Below are positions 1 to 9,798 of a stretch of 64,000 bases of DNA, in pieces; the stretch's first letter is position 1, and each line of letters starts with the position of its first letter. The notes beneath the pieces were generated by a model, which saw nothing but the letters and a program-made list of their open reading frames with translations, did no database searches and was not told where the DNA came from. The stretch spans positions 62,001-126,000 of the forward strand of contig VFIW01000083.1 in NCBI GenBank assembly GCA_006386115.1. Reading direction: 5' to 3'. The DNA comes from Globisporangium splendens (taxonomy: Eukaryota; Oomycota; Peronosporomycetes; Pythiales; Pythiaceae). The translations under genes were made by a program, and so were the position numbers.

Positions 1-1
1 T

Positions 2-1015
2 CAACGAGCACGTCAAGAGACGTGGAAGGCAACCGAAGCAGCGCTGCAGTTGCGTATTCAACAGGGCATCGATCTTCGTCGTGATGCTGAAGCGGTACAA
101 GTGCAAAAGGAAGAAGAGATCCATGCATTGCAGACGCGTATTGAGTCTGCGGAGAAAGAGTTGAAGCGCCGTGAATCGGAACTGATGCGGGAGAAAGAGA
201 AGTACGAGAGCACATCGACACGAGAGCACGAGCTGCGTGCTCAACTTGACGCTATGCAAGCTGAAATCGACGAGTGGAAGGTGAAATACAACGCTGAAGT
301 GCACGCGAAAGAGCAATTGCTTCTTCGTTTCAACAACGAACGCAACAAAAAGGTGGATCTTCATACGCCATCCACGACTCAGAACACGGAGTTGGACGAA
401 GCGAAAGCGCGAGAAGAACAGCTGCGGTACGACTTGGAATGGAACCAGAACGAAGTGCGTCGCCTCAAGACGCTTGTGTCAAAGACTGGGAGTGTGTCGA
501 ACGGTCTTGGAGGTGGTGGTCGCACTTTTTCTCCTATGGGCTCGACTTCGAGTCATCGATCAAGTTTCGACGACAGCAGCAGCACTGGCCTGAGTAATTA
601 CAATGAAACGCAGGCGTCCATTCTGAAACAAACGTTGACGACAACAGACGACGATTCCCTTCTCGGAAGCACATCAGTGCTCGGCTTCAGTCAGTTGCAG
701 CAGAAACTGCGCCTCCGCGAGGGCGAGAATCGGTTGGTGAAACAGCAGCTGAGCACCCTCGAAGCTAAGCAGGCGCAGCTGACCGAGGAAATCGTGCGCT
801 TGAGTACGCGCAATGCACTCTTAGAGACGAACGAAGCGCGGTTCCAGCAGACCCAGGAGGAACTTCTGGATCTCAAGCAGCGCCAGCACGTGCTGTTGGA
901 GCTTTTTGGTGAAAAAGAAGAGCAGGTCGAAGAATTGCAGTCCGAAGTTAGTGAGCTCAAGGCGTTTTACAGAAAGCAATTAGATACGCTGGCCAAGCAC
1001 CAGTCGCAGCAATAA
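2..1015 (+). CDS. TMF1: TMF1-like golgin, C-terminal part (5' end outside window)
   Basis: The frame is open from base 2 and ends at TAA 1013-1015, so at least 337 codons of a longer protein are present and the true start lies to the left. The protein is almost entirely heptad-rich coiled coil, interrupted by a Ser/Gly-rich hinge at about 500-690. The last 40 residues match the conserved C-terminal TMF domain (TATA element modulatory factor 1), visible as LLELFGEKEEQVEEL followed by LKAFYRKQLDTL. By family knowledge TMF1 is a Golgi tether that binds Rab6, and the C-terminal coil is its conserved part. No intron is needed here. It ends about 200 bp from the convergent Cys-repeat locus. Any long coiled-coil protein could look similar, but the GEK-EE-VEEL signature makes TMF1 the best call. 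Confidence 0.78.
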   Translation, partial: QRARQETWKATEAALQLRIQQGIDLRRDAEAVQVQKEEEIHALQTRIESAEKELKRRESELMREKEKYESTSTREHELRAQLDAMQAEIDEWKVKYNAEVHAKEQLLLRFNNERNKKVDLHTPSTTQNTELDEAKAREEQLRYDLEWNQNEVRRLKTLVSKTGSVSNGLGGGGRTFSPMGSTSSHRSSFDDSSSTGLSNYNETQASILKQTLTTTDDDSLLGSTSVLGFSQLQQKLRLREGENRLVKQQLSTLEAKQAQLTEEIVRLSTRNALLETNEARFQQTQEELLDLKQRQHVLLELFGEKEEQVEELQSEVSELKAFYRKQLDTLAKHQSQQ

Positions 1016-1226
1016 CACGAATGTCAAGAGCACGAAAGTGACTCACAAATGGATCTGCTGAATTTGTGCATTCTACTCACAAGTTTCCCGATAGATAGAC
1101 ACTGCATTATCGAAGTGTGTACGGTTATAGCAACAATGCCTCGCGAAGACAGGTGTAATTGGGGTGAGATCGCTTATCTTTACTCACAGAGCGGCTCATG
1201 GAGAAGGATCCGTGATGGTGTTCGAG

Positions 1227-2659
1227 TCAATTGAACGAACCGACGGCAAGCTCGGATGACCACGTCATATCAGCGGAATCAGGAACATTGACCGAGGTGA
1301 CCTGGATGTGGAGCTCAAAGTTTGGGTAGTACATGGATGAGATCTGTGCGACCGCATCGTAGCCCGAGCTGTCGCTCGATAGCGTCATGGACACGACAGC
1401 CTCAGCTCTCGAGGACAGAATTGCCAGCAACAATGTTTGGAGATCGGCCTCGGCGGTGGTTTCGCTGAAGGACGTGGATATCATGTCTCGAAATCCATAC
1501 TTCACAGCGAAAACTGCTGAAAATGTATCTGGGATCGTAAACGCGGTGGTGCTTTGGAGTTGGACCATCGCATCCGATGTGATCGCTTCGTGTAGCAGTC
1601 CACGTGGACACTCGTCGATTTCGAAGCATGCCAGCGCGTCCAAAGTTTTGCACCACAAGTCACCTCGGAAGGCACTCTCGATGGCCCTGCACTTACTTCG
1701 TCGGCTTGCTGGATGTCCAACTAGCACTGCTCCAAGGAAGATCGGATGGATTATGCGGTTCCAAGTCCGTCTGCGAGCAGCGACTCGTACACCGTCGTAC
1801 CCAGTTCTTGCGCGAGGCAAGTGTCAAACGCGCTTGTGGGGGAGTTGTCGCCGCAGTCGCCAGTTGCGATTGACGACAGATCGCAGCCGAAGAGAACAGC
1901 TCCGCATTGAGCACAGTCGTTTGCAGTGCTTTTGTGGTTGCTCATAAGGGAGCTGAGGTTGTTACCGGGCTGGGGTTGTTACCGGGCTGGGGTTGTTACC
2001 GCTGGGGTTTCTGTTTCAAGGTGAGGTATATTATGCCACGTGAACTAGAATATCCATTCTCTAAGACATAATCCCGCAGGTGATTTCACTCAAGAGTCTA
2101 CTCTATCGGTGACGAGTAGCTCGCCCATCAAGGAGCGGGAGCTGGCGTTGTTGCCGGAGCTAGGGATGATCCAGGAGCTGGAGTCGTTGCCGGAGCAGGT
2201 GTTGCAGGAGCAGGGGTTGTTCCTGGTTGGGGTGTCGAAGAAGCTGGCCGGAGGTCGTAGCACCCGCAATATAGCGTTGAGCTGCACGAGAATCTGGCCC
2301 CAGTTCGGAACTCCGCCGAGCGACTGGAACAACAATCGTGCGCGCCAGTGTCCAGCGTCGTGATGCCGGTCCCAGTGATCAGTGGTAGCGGGCCGTAGTA
2401 CGAGTCATACGTGGCTGTGAGGTTGCGCATCCCCGGGTTGTCAAGCGCCGAGTTTTCGGTAACAGTGATGCCTTCCGCTCCCGTGCCCGAGCCTCGGAAC
2501 AAGTCGTTGAGAAACTGAGCAAACTCTGCGTACTCGTCGTCGGCATTCAGCTCAATCGTATGCGTGTATGACGAATGACTCAAGTTACTGAAGCTGGAGC
2601 TGCCGCCCACGTCGTACAAACTGGTCGGTGCGACTATGGAGATGCTCTGCGGGAGCTGG
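1227..2659 (-). pseudogene. Degenerate 3' end of the secreted Cys-repeat gene
   Basis: Homology to the upstream repeat units continues here but in shifting frames. In one frame (2128-2724) there is the repeat-type strand YDSYYGPLPL. In another (2090-2335) is the VPNWGQIL segment that matches PNWGRFLDIL of an upstream unit. In a third (1751-1945) is the Cys module CAQCGAVLFGC, matching CLQCSASLFAC upstream. A fourth stretch (1227-1820) ends at TGA/TAA-bounded frame 1227. A Thr/Pro/Ala-rich linker lies around 2128-2230. Introns could account for some changes, but a 10-bp tandem duplication and a 17-bp tandem repeat explain others, so I read this as decay of the last one to two repeat units. Confidence 0.6.
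1957..2005. repeat. 17-bp tandem repeat, 3 units
   Basis: Two exact copies of a 17-bp unit beginning ggttgttaccgggctgg (1957-1973, 1974-1990) are followed by a 15-bp copy lacking two bases (1991-2005). Because 17 is not a multiple of three, the repeat changes frame inside the decayed 3' end of the Cys-repeat locus. Confidence 0.9.
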
Positions 2660-5600
2660 TCATTGGAAACGAGCAGCACCTGATAGCCACTGCGAACGAC
2701 TGCGAACGACGGCGTACGTGGCATTGTGATGATCGCGACGCTCGGTCGTTGAGCTGACTTGACACTTGGCGTCCATCAGACACTGGAAGAAGATTCCAAG
2801 TGTCGCCCACTCCTGCACCAGCAAATCCGAGGCGCACGTGGCCATCGCATCCGTCAAATCCACTCCTGTCGCATCACTCGTTCGTGTGACTTCTGTTGTT
2901 TGTGAGCTGTTGTCAGCGAAAGGCGCCGTGAGTTTGGGGACCAGACACGGCAAAACTGTGGTTTCACATTCAGGACAGGATGCGAGATGCAGCAAGGCGC
3001 ATTGGGAGATACAGATCGCACTTGGACTCGGGGGCTCGCGTGGTTTGATACGCGATTGCAGAAGATCAGAACGTACGGATTGGTTCGTTGTCGCCACTTT
3101 GTGACCCATAGATATCTGTGGCGACTTGCTCATCACCGATTCCACGTACACGCCTACAATCACAGGTAACTCGCCCAAGTAGTCACGGTAGGTGACCAGG
3201 ACGTGGATTAAGTCTTCGCTATTGAAATTGGCTTGGACTTGAACGGTGGCGAGCGAAGCCAGTACTGCTCGCTGCAACACGTTTTGCAGGTAACTTGCAT
3301 CGTCATCTTCCCAGAAGTTCAAGTGCTGGAAATAAGTTGGTGGTTCCGGATCAAAGCCGCTGGGGGAATCGATCACAAATGTCACTGACGTGTTCGTGAC
3401 AAGCAAGTTTTCCACACCAGGCTGGATGCTGAGGTACGTTGGCACGGAGGTGCCATCTTGGGTGGTCAGCGGACACTCGGTCGCGATGTAGCAAGTCAAG
3501 AACGGTTCCAAGAGCTCCAAGCTTGCGAGGACGTTGTCGTTTATACATGCACGTAGCCCACTGAAGAGGTCGACTGAAGCATTGATGGCGACGGAAGAGT
3601 TGCTTGCATTGAGGAGCTCCGTGAAGCACGGGAGAACGACTTCGCGGCACTCAAGTGAGGCTCTCGAGTCGCCCTTTGTACAAGCTGCGAGGGGTTCGCT
3701 GCACACTTCGCTGCACTCTGAGCGGAGCATATACGTGGACAGCGTGTTCACGAGACGCGTAGCCGATGGGACGGCGGACCCATCCGAAGAAAAGAGAACG
3801 AGCTGTGGTTTGACACGTGTCACGAACCCAATCGAGTTGCCAGGTGTCACGTTGACGAACGGGAACGTGCCGTAATATCCATCGTAGACAATGTCAACAT
3901 GCAGCACCTCTACTGGTGTAACCTCAAGTTGCCGCGTTCGGATCCGCAACGACAATGTCGAAGTCTCCAGGAGAGCCCGGAGGCTCTCCAGCGTCCCGTA
4001 AAAGGATTCCCAGATGGTGCCGTCTTGTGACGAAATGATTTTCACGGAAAACTTGGCAGTCGCTGACCATCGGAGCGAGAACGAGGTGACTCCAGGCTGC
4101 AGTCGGAAGAACGTGGGTGAGCTTCCCCCTGCGTCATCCGCTGCCTCGCTGTCACTGACAACACACTGCGCTTGCTCATAGCAGAATAGGAACGAGTACA
4201 CCAGGGTTGGAGCACTCGCCAATACGGAGCTGGTGCAGAATTCAAGAGCGCCCATGAAATCTTTGTCCACAGTGTCCAACAGGACGGCATCGCTCTCAAT
4301 GTGATCGGCAAGGCATTGCAAGAACTTGCCACCACAGTCAGTGGTGTCTCTGCACATGGCCAAGAATTGAGTCTCGCACTCGGAACACGTAGGTGTCGAC
4401 GAAGGTTGCGTACTTGCATTCCGGAGAATGTCCAGAAAGCGGCCCCAGTTTGGCATCGATGACGACCCCGAGGCTGCCGTTGACGCAGTGAGCAGCAAAC
4501 GTGGTTCACGGCGCAGGGAGGACGAGCCTCCTACAGGAAAGATGAGTACAGGGATCAACCCCATGTACTGGTCGCCATAGGACATCGTCACGCGCGTCAG
4601 GTTGTCGCTTCCGCTGAACGTGGCGACCGTGACAGTCACATTGCCCGTGCCCTGCGTCATGTGCATCAGCACTCGTTCAAGATCGGATCCAGTTCCCTGG
4701 AATGCAAACGGTGCGCAGCGCGGAAAACTTGTGCCTGAGCCTCCAGGAAAGAGCGAAAGCGAGAAATTGTGGCTGACCTCATCCACCGGGATATACACTT
4801 CTTCCTTGCCGGGCGTAAACTTCAAGAAAGTCGGCGCCGTATCGGCAAAGCCCGCTTCGTCCGGTGATAAAAGATCTGATCCCCCACTAATGGGGCACTG
4901 TGCTTTCGCGTAGCACGCGAATAGATCCGAGAGAGGGCTCCACCAGTTGTAAAAGGTGCTACCGTTCACCGTCGACGACGATGCACACGCTCGAAGCAAC
5001 GACGTCACGTCCAATTCATTACCTGCAGCGGCATTGGAAGCAACGGGAGTCTTCGTCAACTTGTCCACCATGCAGGGAAGCATCGTACGCTGGCAAAAAC
5101 GCGACTTTCGGCATGCATCGAGATATTTGGACGAGGAGCATGCCGAGCACATGGTGTTTGTCGTATTCCATGTTGTATTAGTTGACGACGCGCGGAGAAT
5201 CTTGCGCTGGTCCCGAGGCGCGACAATCAATCGCGGCGATGCCTTCATGGAGAATTGCTCAATACCAGACTTGGAAGACGGCACTGATGCCGACCCAATG
5301 CGGACAGAGAACCCGGGTATGATGACATGATTGTAGTGCAATTCGATCGTCCATTCGGTGCCTGCAGCTTCGTTTTCAAAACTGCGCACGCGTGCAATCA
5401 CCCCCGAGAATGCAAGTGCGCTGTTGATATTGCTGATCAACGCTGATGACGAGATGGAGTTCTCGAACGCGACTTGTCCGATGACAACATCGCCGAATCG
5501 ATACTCGAGGAAGATCTGGAACGTCTTGGAATGGATCCGAAGCAAGTGCACGTACGACGACGTATCCAAAAGGACGACCTCACGACTGTGCGACGCGATG

Positions 5601-7219
5601 GCATCCAACGGACCAAATGGACACTTGTTTGCAGAAAAGCAGCCGAGGTCAGAGTTCATCTTCCGAGTCGCTGCGAGCACGATAGGATCACCTAATGCCA
5701 TCGTCGCTTTTCGAGAACAATATCCGATTTCCGTTGCACTGCTTCGCGGCTGCGGAGTTGATGATGAAATGCCGGCGGCAAGCGAATTGTTGCTGGCATT
5801 GTTATTGAGCAACGACTGAAATACGCTCGTCGGAATTTGGTCACGAAGACAGCGGCCAAAGACGCTGGCCATCCCATTGTAGGAGCACGTCTGGTTCGCG
5901 ACATCCTCTGGGGAGCATGCAAACAGTGATGCACTGCACTGCAGACACTCTGGCGCAAGCATCCACGAGTGATTCGACGGCGATCCAATTGGAGTCAACG
6001 ACAGCGCTTTTTCACGGAGTAGTGTCAATAAGGAGTCCAGAACGAGGCCATTTTCACCACCAGCATCGTCGTCATCAGTATCCGAAGCGAACTCAAAGTA
6101 CGCCTGGACGCTCGTGTTTTTGATCCAGGATCGAAAGCTCGCGTCCTCGCGGATCGATGGCATGTCGCCGAGTAGGCTGGAATACTCGAGCGTGAGTCTC
6201 CTCAACGGTAAATCGAATGCGCTGCTGTGGACGGTGACATCGCCTCCATTTCCGAGCACAAACGAGCGTAGAAACAGCGGCGAGTTCACGACAGGCGCGT
6301 TGAAGTTGAAGTTCTGCAGCGAACCGCGATTCGAGCGCATGAACGTCAATGCGACGATCTCGTCGTCCCCCACATCCTCGCCTTCAAGTGAGACGGCGAA
6401 CACTTGGGTACCATTGCGGATCTTCAGGATGGTCGCTTCCTCAGCACTTGTTGCGCCGACAGCGCACTGGTAGCGAGCCAAGCAGAGAAACGCACTGTGC
6501 ACCGGATTCCATGTCTCCATACTCGTGCTGTCTGTACATGTGTGCAACGCTGCCAGGAAATCAACTCTCATGGTGCCAAATTGTGGATCATACACTCCAA
6601 GGCTGCTCCTATTCTGTGTGAGTTGCGCCAATTGTGTGATCAAGCACGGCGACACGGTCTCACGGCACAACGCGTTTTGCTGGCACGCATCGAGCTTAGT
6701 CGCGCATGCGGCGCAGGTGTTGACGGGCACCAGCTGGTTCTCAGTCGTTGCCGCGACTTGCAGCATCGCGAAGCTTGGTGTCGCGTGGCTCTCGTCGAGC
6801 GCAGTCGCCGAGGTCAGCATCTTGAATTCCGACACAACGTGGGGAAACACCAGGTTCTTGTACGTCAGGACAACATTCCAGGCATTTGCAGCGACCGAGA
6901 ACGTCTTCTGGCATGAGATCGATAGCTCGTCGTGTCTACCGAGAGCGCTAATGATCGCAGCGACGAAATCGTCGCTCGAGGACGCTTCTGTGAGAGTTTC
7001 CGTCGTGACCGTGTGACCAACGACACCTGTACTTGATACAAATCGGATCTCCACGTACCCAGAGAAGGATTCGTCGCTGATGGCGAGCGTGTGCACGCAC
7101 GTCGAGGTATTCGTGAGCAAAAGGATTTTCTCAGGGCTGCTGCTGTCTGAGGCGCTACGGAACGGACCCACCGGGCACTGGCGGTTCGCCAAGCAGCTTA
7201 GCGCTATTGTGCCATTCCA
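2660..7219 (-). CDS. Large secreted Cys-repeat protein, main reading frame downstream of the TAG
   Basis: An uninterrupted frame of about 1,519 codons follows, in frame, the TAG at 7220-7222. It has no domain I recognise. It is built from about six units of roughly 200-230 residues. Each has a head of CxxC...C...C...C (for example CAACATKLDAC, CSECETQFLAMC), then a second Cys pair shaped F-x-C-x(4)-C (FLCLARYQC, FACYAKAQCP, FLCYEQAQC), then beta-rich sequence ending in a motif like YDGYYGTFPF or YGDQYMGLIP. N-glycosylation sequons (NxS/T) are frequent. By inference this is an extracellular or cell-surface protein whose signal peptide lies in the preceding fragment. It has no ATG of its own near the TAG, so translation would need readthrough. 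The frame ends in a shift caused by the 10-bp duplication at 2691-2710. Confidence 0.6.
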   Translation of the reverse strand, partial: WNGTIALSCLANRQCPVGPFRSASDSSSPEKILLLTNTSTCVHTLAISDESFSGYVEIRFVSSTGVVGHTVTTETLTEASSSDDFVAAIISALGRHDELSISCQKTFSVAANAWNVVLTYKNLVFPHVVSEFKMLTSATALDESHATPSFAMLQVAATTENQLVPVNTCAACATKLDACQQNALCRETVSPCLITQLAQLTQNRSSLGVYDPQFGTMRVDFLAALHTCTDSTSMETWNPVHSAFLCLARYQCAVGATSAEEATILKIRNGTQVFAVSLEGEDVGDDEIVALTFMRSNRGSLQNFNFNAPVVNSPLFLRSFVLGNGGDVTVHSSAFDLPLRRLTLEYSSLLGDMPSIREDASFRSWIKNTSVQAYFEFASDTDDDDAGGENGLVLDSLLTLLREKALSLTPIGSPSNHSWMLAPECLQCSASLFACSPEDVANQTCSYNGMASVFGRCLRDQIPTSVFQSLLNNNASNNSLAAGISSSTPQPRSSATEIGYCSRKATMALGDPIVLAATRKMNSDLGCFSANKCPFGPLDAIASHSREVVLLDTSSYVHLLRIHSKTFQIFLEYRFGDVVIGQVAFENSISSSALISNINSALAFSGVIARVRSFENEAAGTEWTIELHYNHVIIPGFSVRIGSASVPSSKSGIEQFSMKASPRLIVAPRDQRKILRASSTNTTWNTTNTMCSACSSSKYLDACRKSRFCQRTMLPCMVDKLTKTPVASNAAAGNELDVTSLLRACASSSTVNGSTFYNWWSPLSDLFACYAKAQCPISGGSDLLSPDEAGFADTAPTFLKFTPGKEEVYIPVDEVSHNFSLSLFPGGSGTSFPRCAPFAFQGTGSDLERVLMHMTQGTGNVTVTVATFSGSDNLTRVTMSYGDQYMGLIPVLIFPVGGSSSLRREPRLLLTASTAASGSSSMPNWGRFLDILRNASTQPSSTPTCSECETQFLAMCRDTTDCGGKFLQCLADHIESDAVLLDTVDKDFMGALEFCTSSVLASAPTLVYSFLFCYEQAQCVVSDSEAADDAGGSSPTFFRLQPGVTSFSLRWSATAKFSVKIISSQDGTIWESFYGTLESLRALLETSTLSLRIRTRQLEVTPVEVLHVDIVYDGYYGTFPFVNVTPGNSIGFVTRVKPQLVLFSSDGSAVPSATRLVNTLSTYMLRSECSEVCSEPLAACTKGDSRASLECREVVLPCFTELLNASNSSVAINASVDLFSGLRACINDNVLASLELLEPFLTCYIATECPLTTQDGTSVPTYLSIQPGVENLLVTNTSVTFVIDSPSGFDPEPPTYFQHLNFWEDDDASYLQNVLQRAVLASLATVQVQANFNSEDLIHVLVTYRDYLGELPVIVGVYVESVMSKSPQISMGHKVATTNQSVRSDLLQSRIKPREPPSPSAICISQCALLHLASCPECETTVLPCLVPKLTAPFADNSSQTTEVTRTSDATGVDLTDAMATCASDLLVQEWATLGIFFQCLMDAKCQVSSTTERRDHHNATYAVVRSRSQWLSGAARFQ
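2691..2710. repeat. 10-bp tandem duplication that shifts the reading frame
   Basis: tgcgaacgac occurs twice in direct succession (2691-2700, 2701-2710). On the minus strand the frame entering the duplication runs to a stop at 2660. Disregarding one copy connects it directly to the frame that continues the repeat-type sequence (2128-2724). Confidence 0.9.
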
Positions 7220-8350
7220 CTACGCATGGTCCGTGAGGCTCTGCGTCGGTTGGTTGCTGTTGATGCTGTTCTCTCTGACAAGGAGCGCGTCGATGCAGTG
7301 CGACAGAAAGTCTTGTACTGGAATCTCAAAACCAATATCGTTTTGGTTAAGTTGGGTGGTCAGCCAACTCCGGTCCACACCCATAGTGTCTCGCACACAC
7401 GTCACGAAAGGTGCTCGAGATGACTCAAAGTCGCATTCGCCTGTGCGCAAATCGGCAATCGAGCAACCGTACAATTCAGAAGCGCACGCGAGGCATTGCG
7501 GCTGCTGATGCACCCATTTACCATCGTACTCTCCTGCCGATGGGGTCACCAATGGAACCAACGGATACGCGTCCTCGACAATCACATCGCGTTGCGTGGC
7601 GTTCCGTTCGATCGCAACCGCGATTTGCGCGCGATTGGACTCAATGCGCCTGACCTCATGCGCTACTATTTCATTCCCGTACAAGCTGAACGCCTCAATC
7701 GCTGAATGCAGCGTCGTGGCTTCGTTTTCGAACCGCACGACAAGATGGAGCAGCAACTGGTCTTTCTTGGATCGCAATTGGCTCTGCTGTTTGAATCGCA
7801 GCAACAGATCGATCACAGACGGCGATGGCGGTGAATACACGGTGGAAAAGCGCCACCACGTTGCTGGCAATGCGTCGCTGCTGTTTCGATTCGTACTATT
7901 GGTCGCATTCGCGCTTCCTCCAGTGATGACGGGCTGGATCAGCGCTACGTCGATACCATCGGAGATCGACGCGTTCACGGGGAACTTGGCGTCGTAGCGT
8001 GTCAACACGAACGGATCAACCTCAAACACGGACGTGAACACCAAATCGACGCAAAACAGAGTCGCATTGCACAAAGTGCTGGAGTTGGAGGTGCCTGTGA
8101 ATCCTGCATCCTCTGGATCAACGTCCTGGATCGAAGTGAACAGATTCGCGGAAGCCGACGTCCCGAACGGCACCGATTGGAATTGCCCCTGCATCGGGTA
8201 GAGCATGCCCGCAAGATCCGGCACGACGACACGAACGGGTGTAGTAATGGAGGTTGAGGACGAGATGGATTGCGCTGCTGCCAATGTGTTTCCATGTCCG
8301 CTGAGCATCAGTGCGCTAGTGAGCGAAACGAAGACGACAACGGTAGCCAT
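7220..8350 (-). CDS. N-terminal part of the Cys-repeat protein, with signal peptide, ended by TAG
   Basis: The start was chosen at ATG 8350-8348 because it opens a typical signal peptide (MATVVVFVSLTSALML, then small residues and AAAQS). An upstream in-frame ATG at 8419 would add about 23 residues. The fragment is 376 aa. It contains a unique N-terminal domain of about 250 residues and then the first Cys module (CLACASELYGCS ... FVTCVRD ... FLSHCIDALL). It stops at TAG 7222-7220, exactly where all other units carry the second half of the module (W...F.C....C). That second half is present in the same frame immediately after the stop. The split is therefore a nonsense mutation, a readthrough site or a sequence error rather than a natural end. 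Confidence 0.65.
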   Translation of the reverse strand: MATVVVFVSLTSALMLSGHGNTLAAAQSISSSTSITTPVRVVVPDLAGMLYPMQGQFQSVPFGTSASANLFTSIQDVDPEDAGFTGTSNSSTLCNATLFCVDLVFTSVFEVDPFVLTRYDAKFPVNASISDGIDVALIQPVITGGSANATNSTNRNSSDALPATWWRFSTVYSPPSPSVIDLLLRFKQQSQLRSKKDQLLLHLVVRFENEATTLHSAIEAFSLYGNEIVAHEVRRIESNRAQIAVAIERNATQRDVIVEDAYPLVPLVTPSAGEYDGKWVHQQPQCLACASELYGCSIADLRTGECDFESSRAPFVTCVRDTMGVDRSWLTTQLNQNDIGFEIPVQDFLSHCIDALLVRENSINSNQPTQSLTDHA

Positions 8351-8731
8351 GATGGAGTTAAGAGAGTAGCCTCGTCTGCAGAGCAGGAGTGCCTTGACAG
8401 CATTCGATACGCAAATCATCGCCACCACCAGAGCGCCGATAAGCACAAGGCACCGCGTATGATGGGACTCGAAGCCAAATCGGAAGTCACGAAAAGGTGG
8501 CCACGGCGGCGGCTTTTGCCAAACGATCTTTGTTCACGGCTGCCTCTTCAAACTTTTTTTTCCCATGCTTTTCGCTGCGTGGATTGGATGTGGAATCCTC
8601 GTGAGAGGAAACGAGTCTCCTCTGGAAGAAAGTTGCGCCTAAGAAACTCAAGAGTGGCGACCTGCAGGATGCATCACAGACAACGCAACACAAAACTACT
8701 CCAAAACACGAAAATATGTATTACGACGTTG
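8351..8731. other. Intergenic, upstream of the Cys-repeat gene
   Basis: About 380 bp between the signal-peptide ATG and the left arm of the inverted duplication. It presumably holds the promoter of the minus-strand gene. I see no conserved motif or credible ORF. Confidence 0.5.
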
Positions 8732-8812
8732 ATTCACATGCAAGCTGCATACACAAGACGAAACAAATGCACACTGTTGTCTCCCATCCCACTACAAATA
8801 TGCCAAGCGCAA

Positions 8813-9445
8813 TCAACTCGCGTGCGCAGGATCCTGCTGCTTCTTCGCGTCGCTCGCCTCGCCCTTCTCCTTGATCGCGTTCTGCTCGTGCTGCGTCTGC
8901 GCCTCGCCGAACGGCGTCGCCTTCCACGCCTGCTCGAACTCGTCTGCCGTGCCGTTCACGCAGATCTTGTCGTGCTGGCCCTCGTCGTCCTTGTTCATGC
9001 GGTTCCACACCGTGCGCAGCTTCTTGTCCTCGATCTGACGCTCGTGGAGCGCCTTGAGGCGTCCGGTCGAGTCTTCATAGCGGCGGCGCGTGCTCACGAC
9101 GCGGCGGCCCTTGTCGTCGACGATGGACGAGTTGCTGTACGAGTAGGTCGAGAACGCTTGACGGGGCTGGTTGGTGTTGCTGTCATTAGCATTGGCGTTC
9201 GCGTTCCCCTCTGCGGGCGTCGAAGCCGGGTTAGCGTTCGCCTGTTGCTGCTCGTCGCGAGACTTGACGGGCAAGTCGTTGAAGAAGTCGTCGTCTTCTT
9301 CGGCGCTCAGGTGCGCGAACATCTGGTCGCCGAGCGACGGGAACATCATGCGGTCGGCCATGCGGTCCAAGTCCATCATGGACTGCTCGAGCGAGGCCAT
9401 CGGGTGCCAGTAGCGCGGTCGAACGAGGTCCCAGGTGCTGAACAT
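8813..9445 (-). CDS. MLF-like (myeloid leukemia factor family) protein, copy A
   Basis: Encodes 210 aa starting MFSTWDLVRPRYWHP. The reading frame is open for 63 more codons upstream, but that segment contains the oomycete Inr/FPR core promoter, so the ATG at 9445 is the first after the inferred transcription start. The middle carries FSTYSYSNSSIVDD-GRRV...RRRYEDSTGRLK, which resembles the MLF family core (a YS-NS strand pair, a 'ST-TR' strand and D-x-G). The N-terminal third is Met/Asp-rich amphipathic and the linker is Asn/Ala-rich. MLF proteins shuttle to the nucleus and bind 14-3-3, Hsp70/DnaJ and COP9 partners in animals; the role in oomycetes is unknown. The family assignment is moderate. 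Copy B (10717-11349) appears identical. Confidence 0.55.
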   Translation of the reverse strand: MFSTWDLVRPRYWHPMASLEQSMMDLDRMADRMMFPSLGDQMFAHLSAEEDDDFFNDLPVKSRDEQQQANANPASTPAEGNANANANDSNTNQPRQAFSTYSYSNSSIVDDKGRRVVSTRRRYEDSTGRLKALHERQIEDKKLRTVWNRMNKDDEGQHDKICVNGTADEFEQAWKATPFGEAQTQHEQNAIKEKGEASDAKKQQDPAHAS

Positions 9446-9512
9446 GGTTCTTGTCTTGAGGCTTTTGCTGGTAGATGTCGTTGGTTGGTTGTGGCTAGTT
9501 GCGAGTAAACGA

Positions 9513-9528
9513 GTAAATTGGAAAGTGA
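9513..9528 (-). promoter_or_regulatory. Oomycete core promoter (Inr + FPR), copy A
   Basis: Mirror of the site in copy B. On the minus strand TCACTTT (Inr, YCAYTYY) is followed after one base by CAATTTAC (FPR, MAWTTTNC). Transcription would start near 9526, giving a leader of about 81 nt before the ATG at 9445. Confidence 0.75.
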
Positions 9529-9669
9529 GCCTGGGTGAGGCGTGGGGATCTGCTCGTGCATGGTGTGGATGCATGCACCTGGACCACTTCAACGTGGTTC
9601 TCGAAGGTTGCCGAATGAGAGGAGGAGGGTCCATGTGTCCACCACACCCACAGCATCTGTCCTCGTGGT

Positions 9670-9677
9670 TTCTAGAA
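9670..9677. promoter_or_regulatory. Heat-shock-element-like palindrome, copy A
   Basis: TTCTAGAA forms two head-to-head HSE units (TTCnnGAA) about 150 bp upstream of the inferred transcription start of MLF-like copy A. The same site is at 10485-10492 for copy B. Confidence 0.45.
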
Positions 9678-9798
9678 GAGGGATATGAACGTTTGCCTTT
9701 TCATATTTCTTCACATGATCGCGTGCGTGTCCATGCGCATCGAGTTGCAGGGACGGTTCAAGATCGCTTGCTAGAAATCGAGAGACAATCCGCGTATG

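Larger units (their letters stand above)
8732..9798 (-). repeat. Left arm of 1,067-bp inverted duplication
   Basis: The reverse complement of 8732-9798 matches 10364-11430 with no indel (paired coordinates sum to 20162). I noticed two differences, at about 9632/10530 (Asp/Asn codon of the leader frame) and near 9778. The coding part appears identical. The arm includes the whole MLF-like gene, its core promoter and about 270 bp upstream. Confidence 0.95.
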
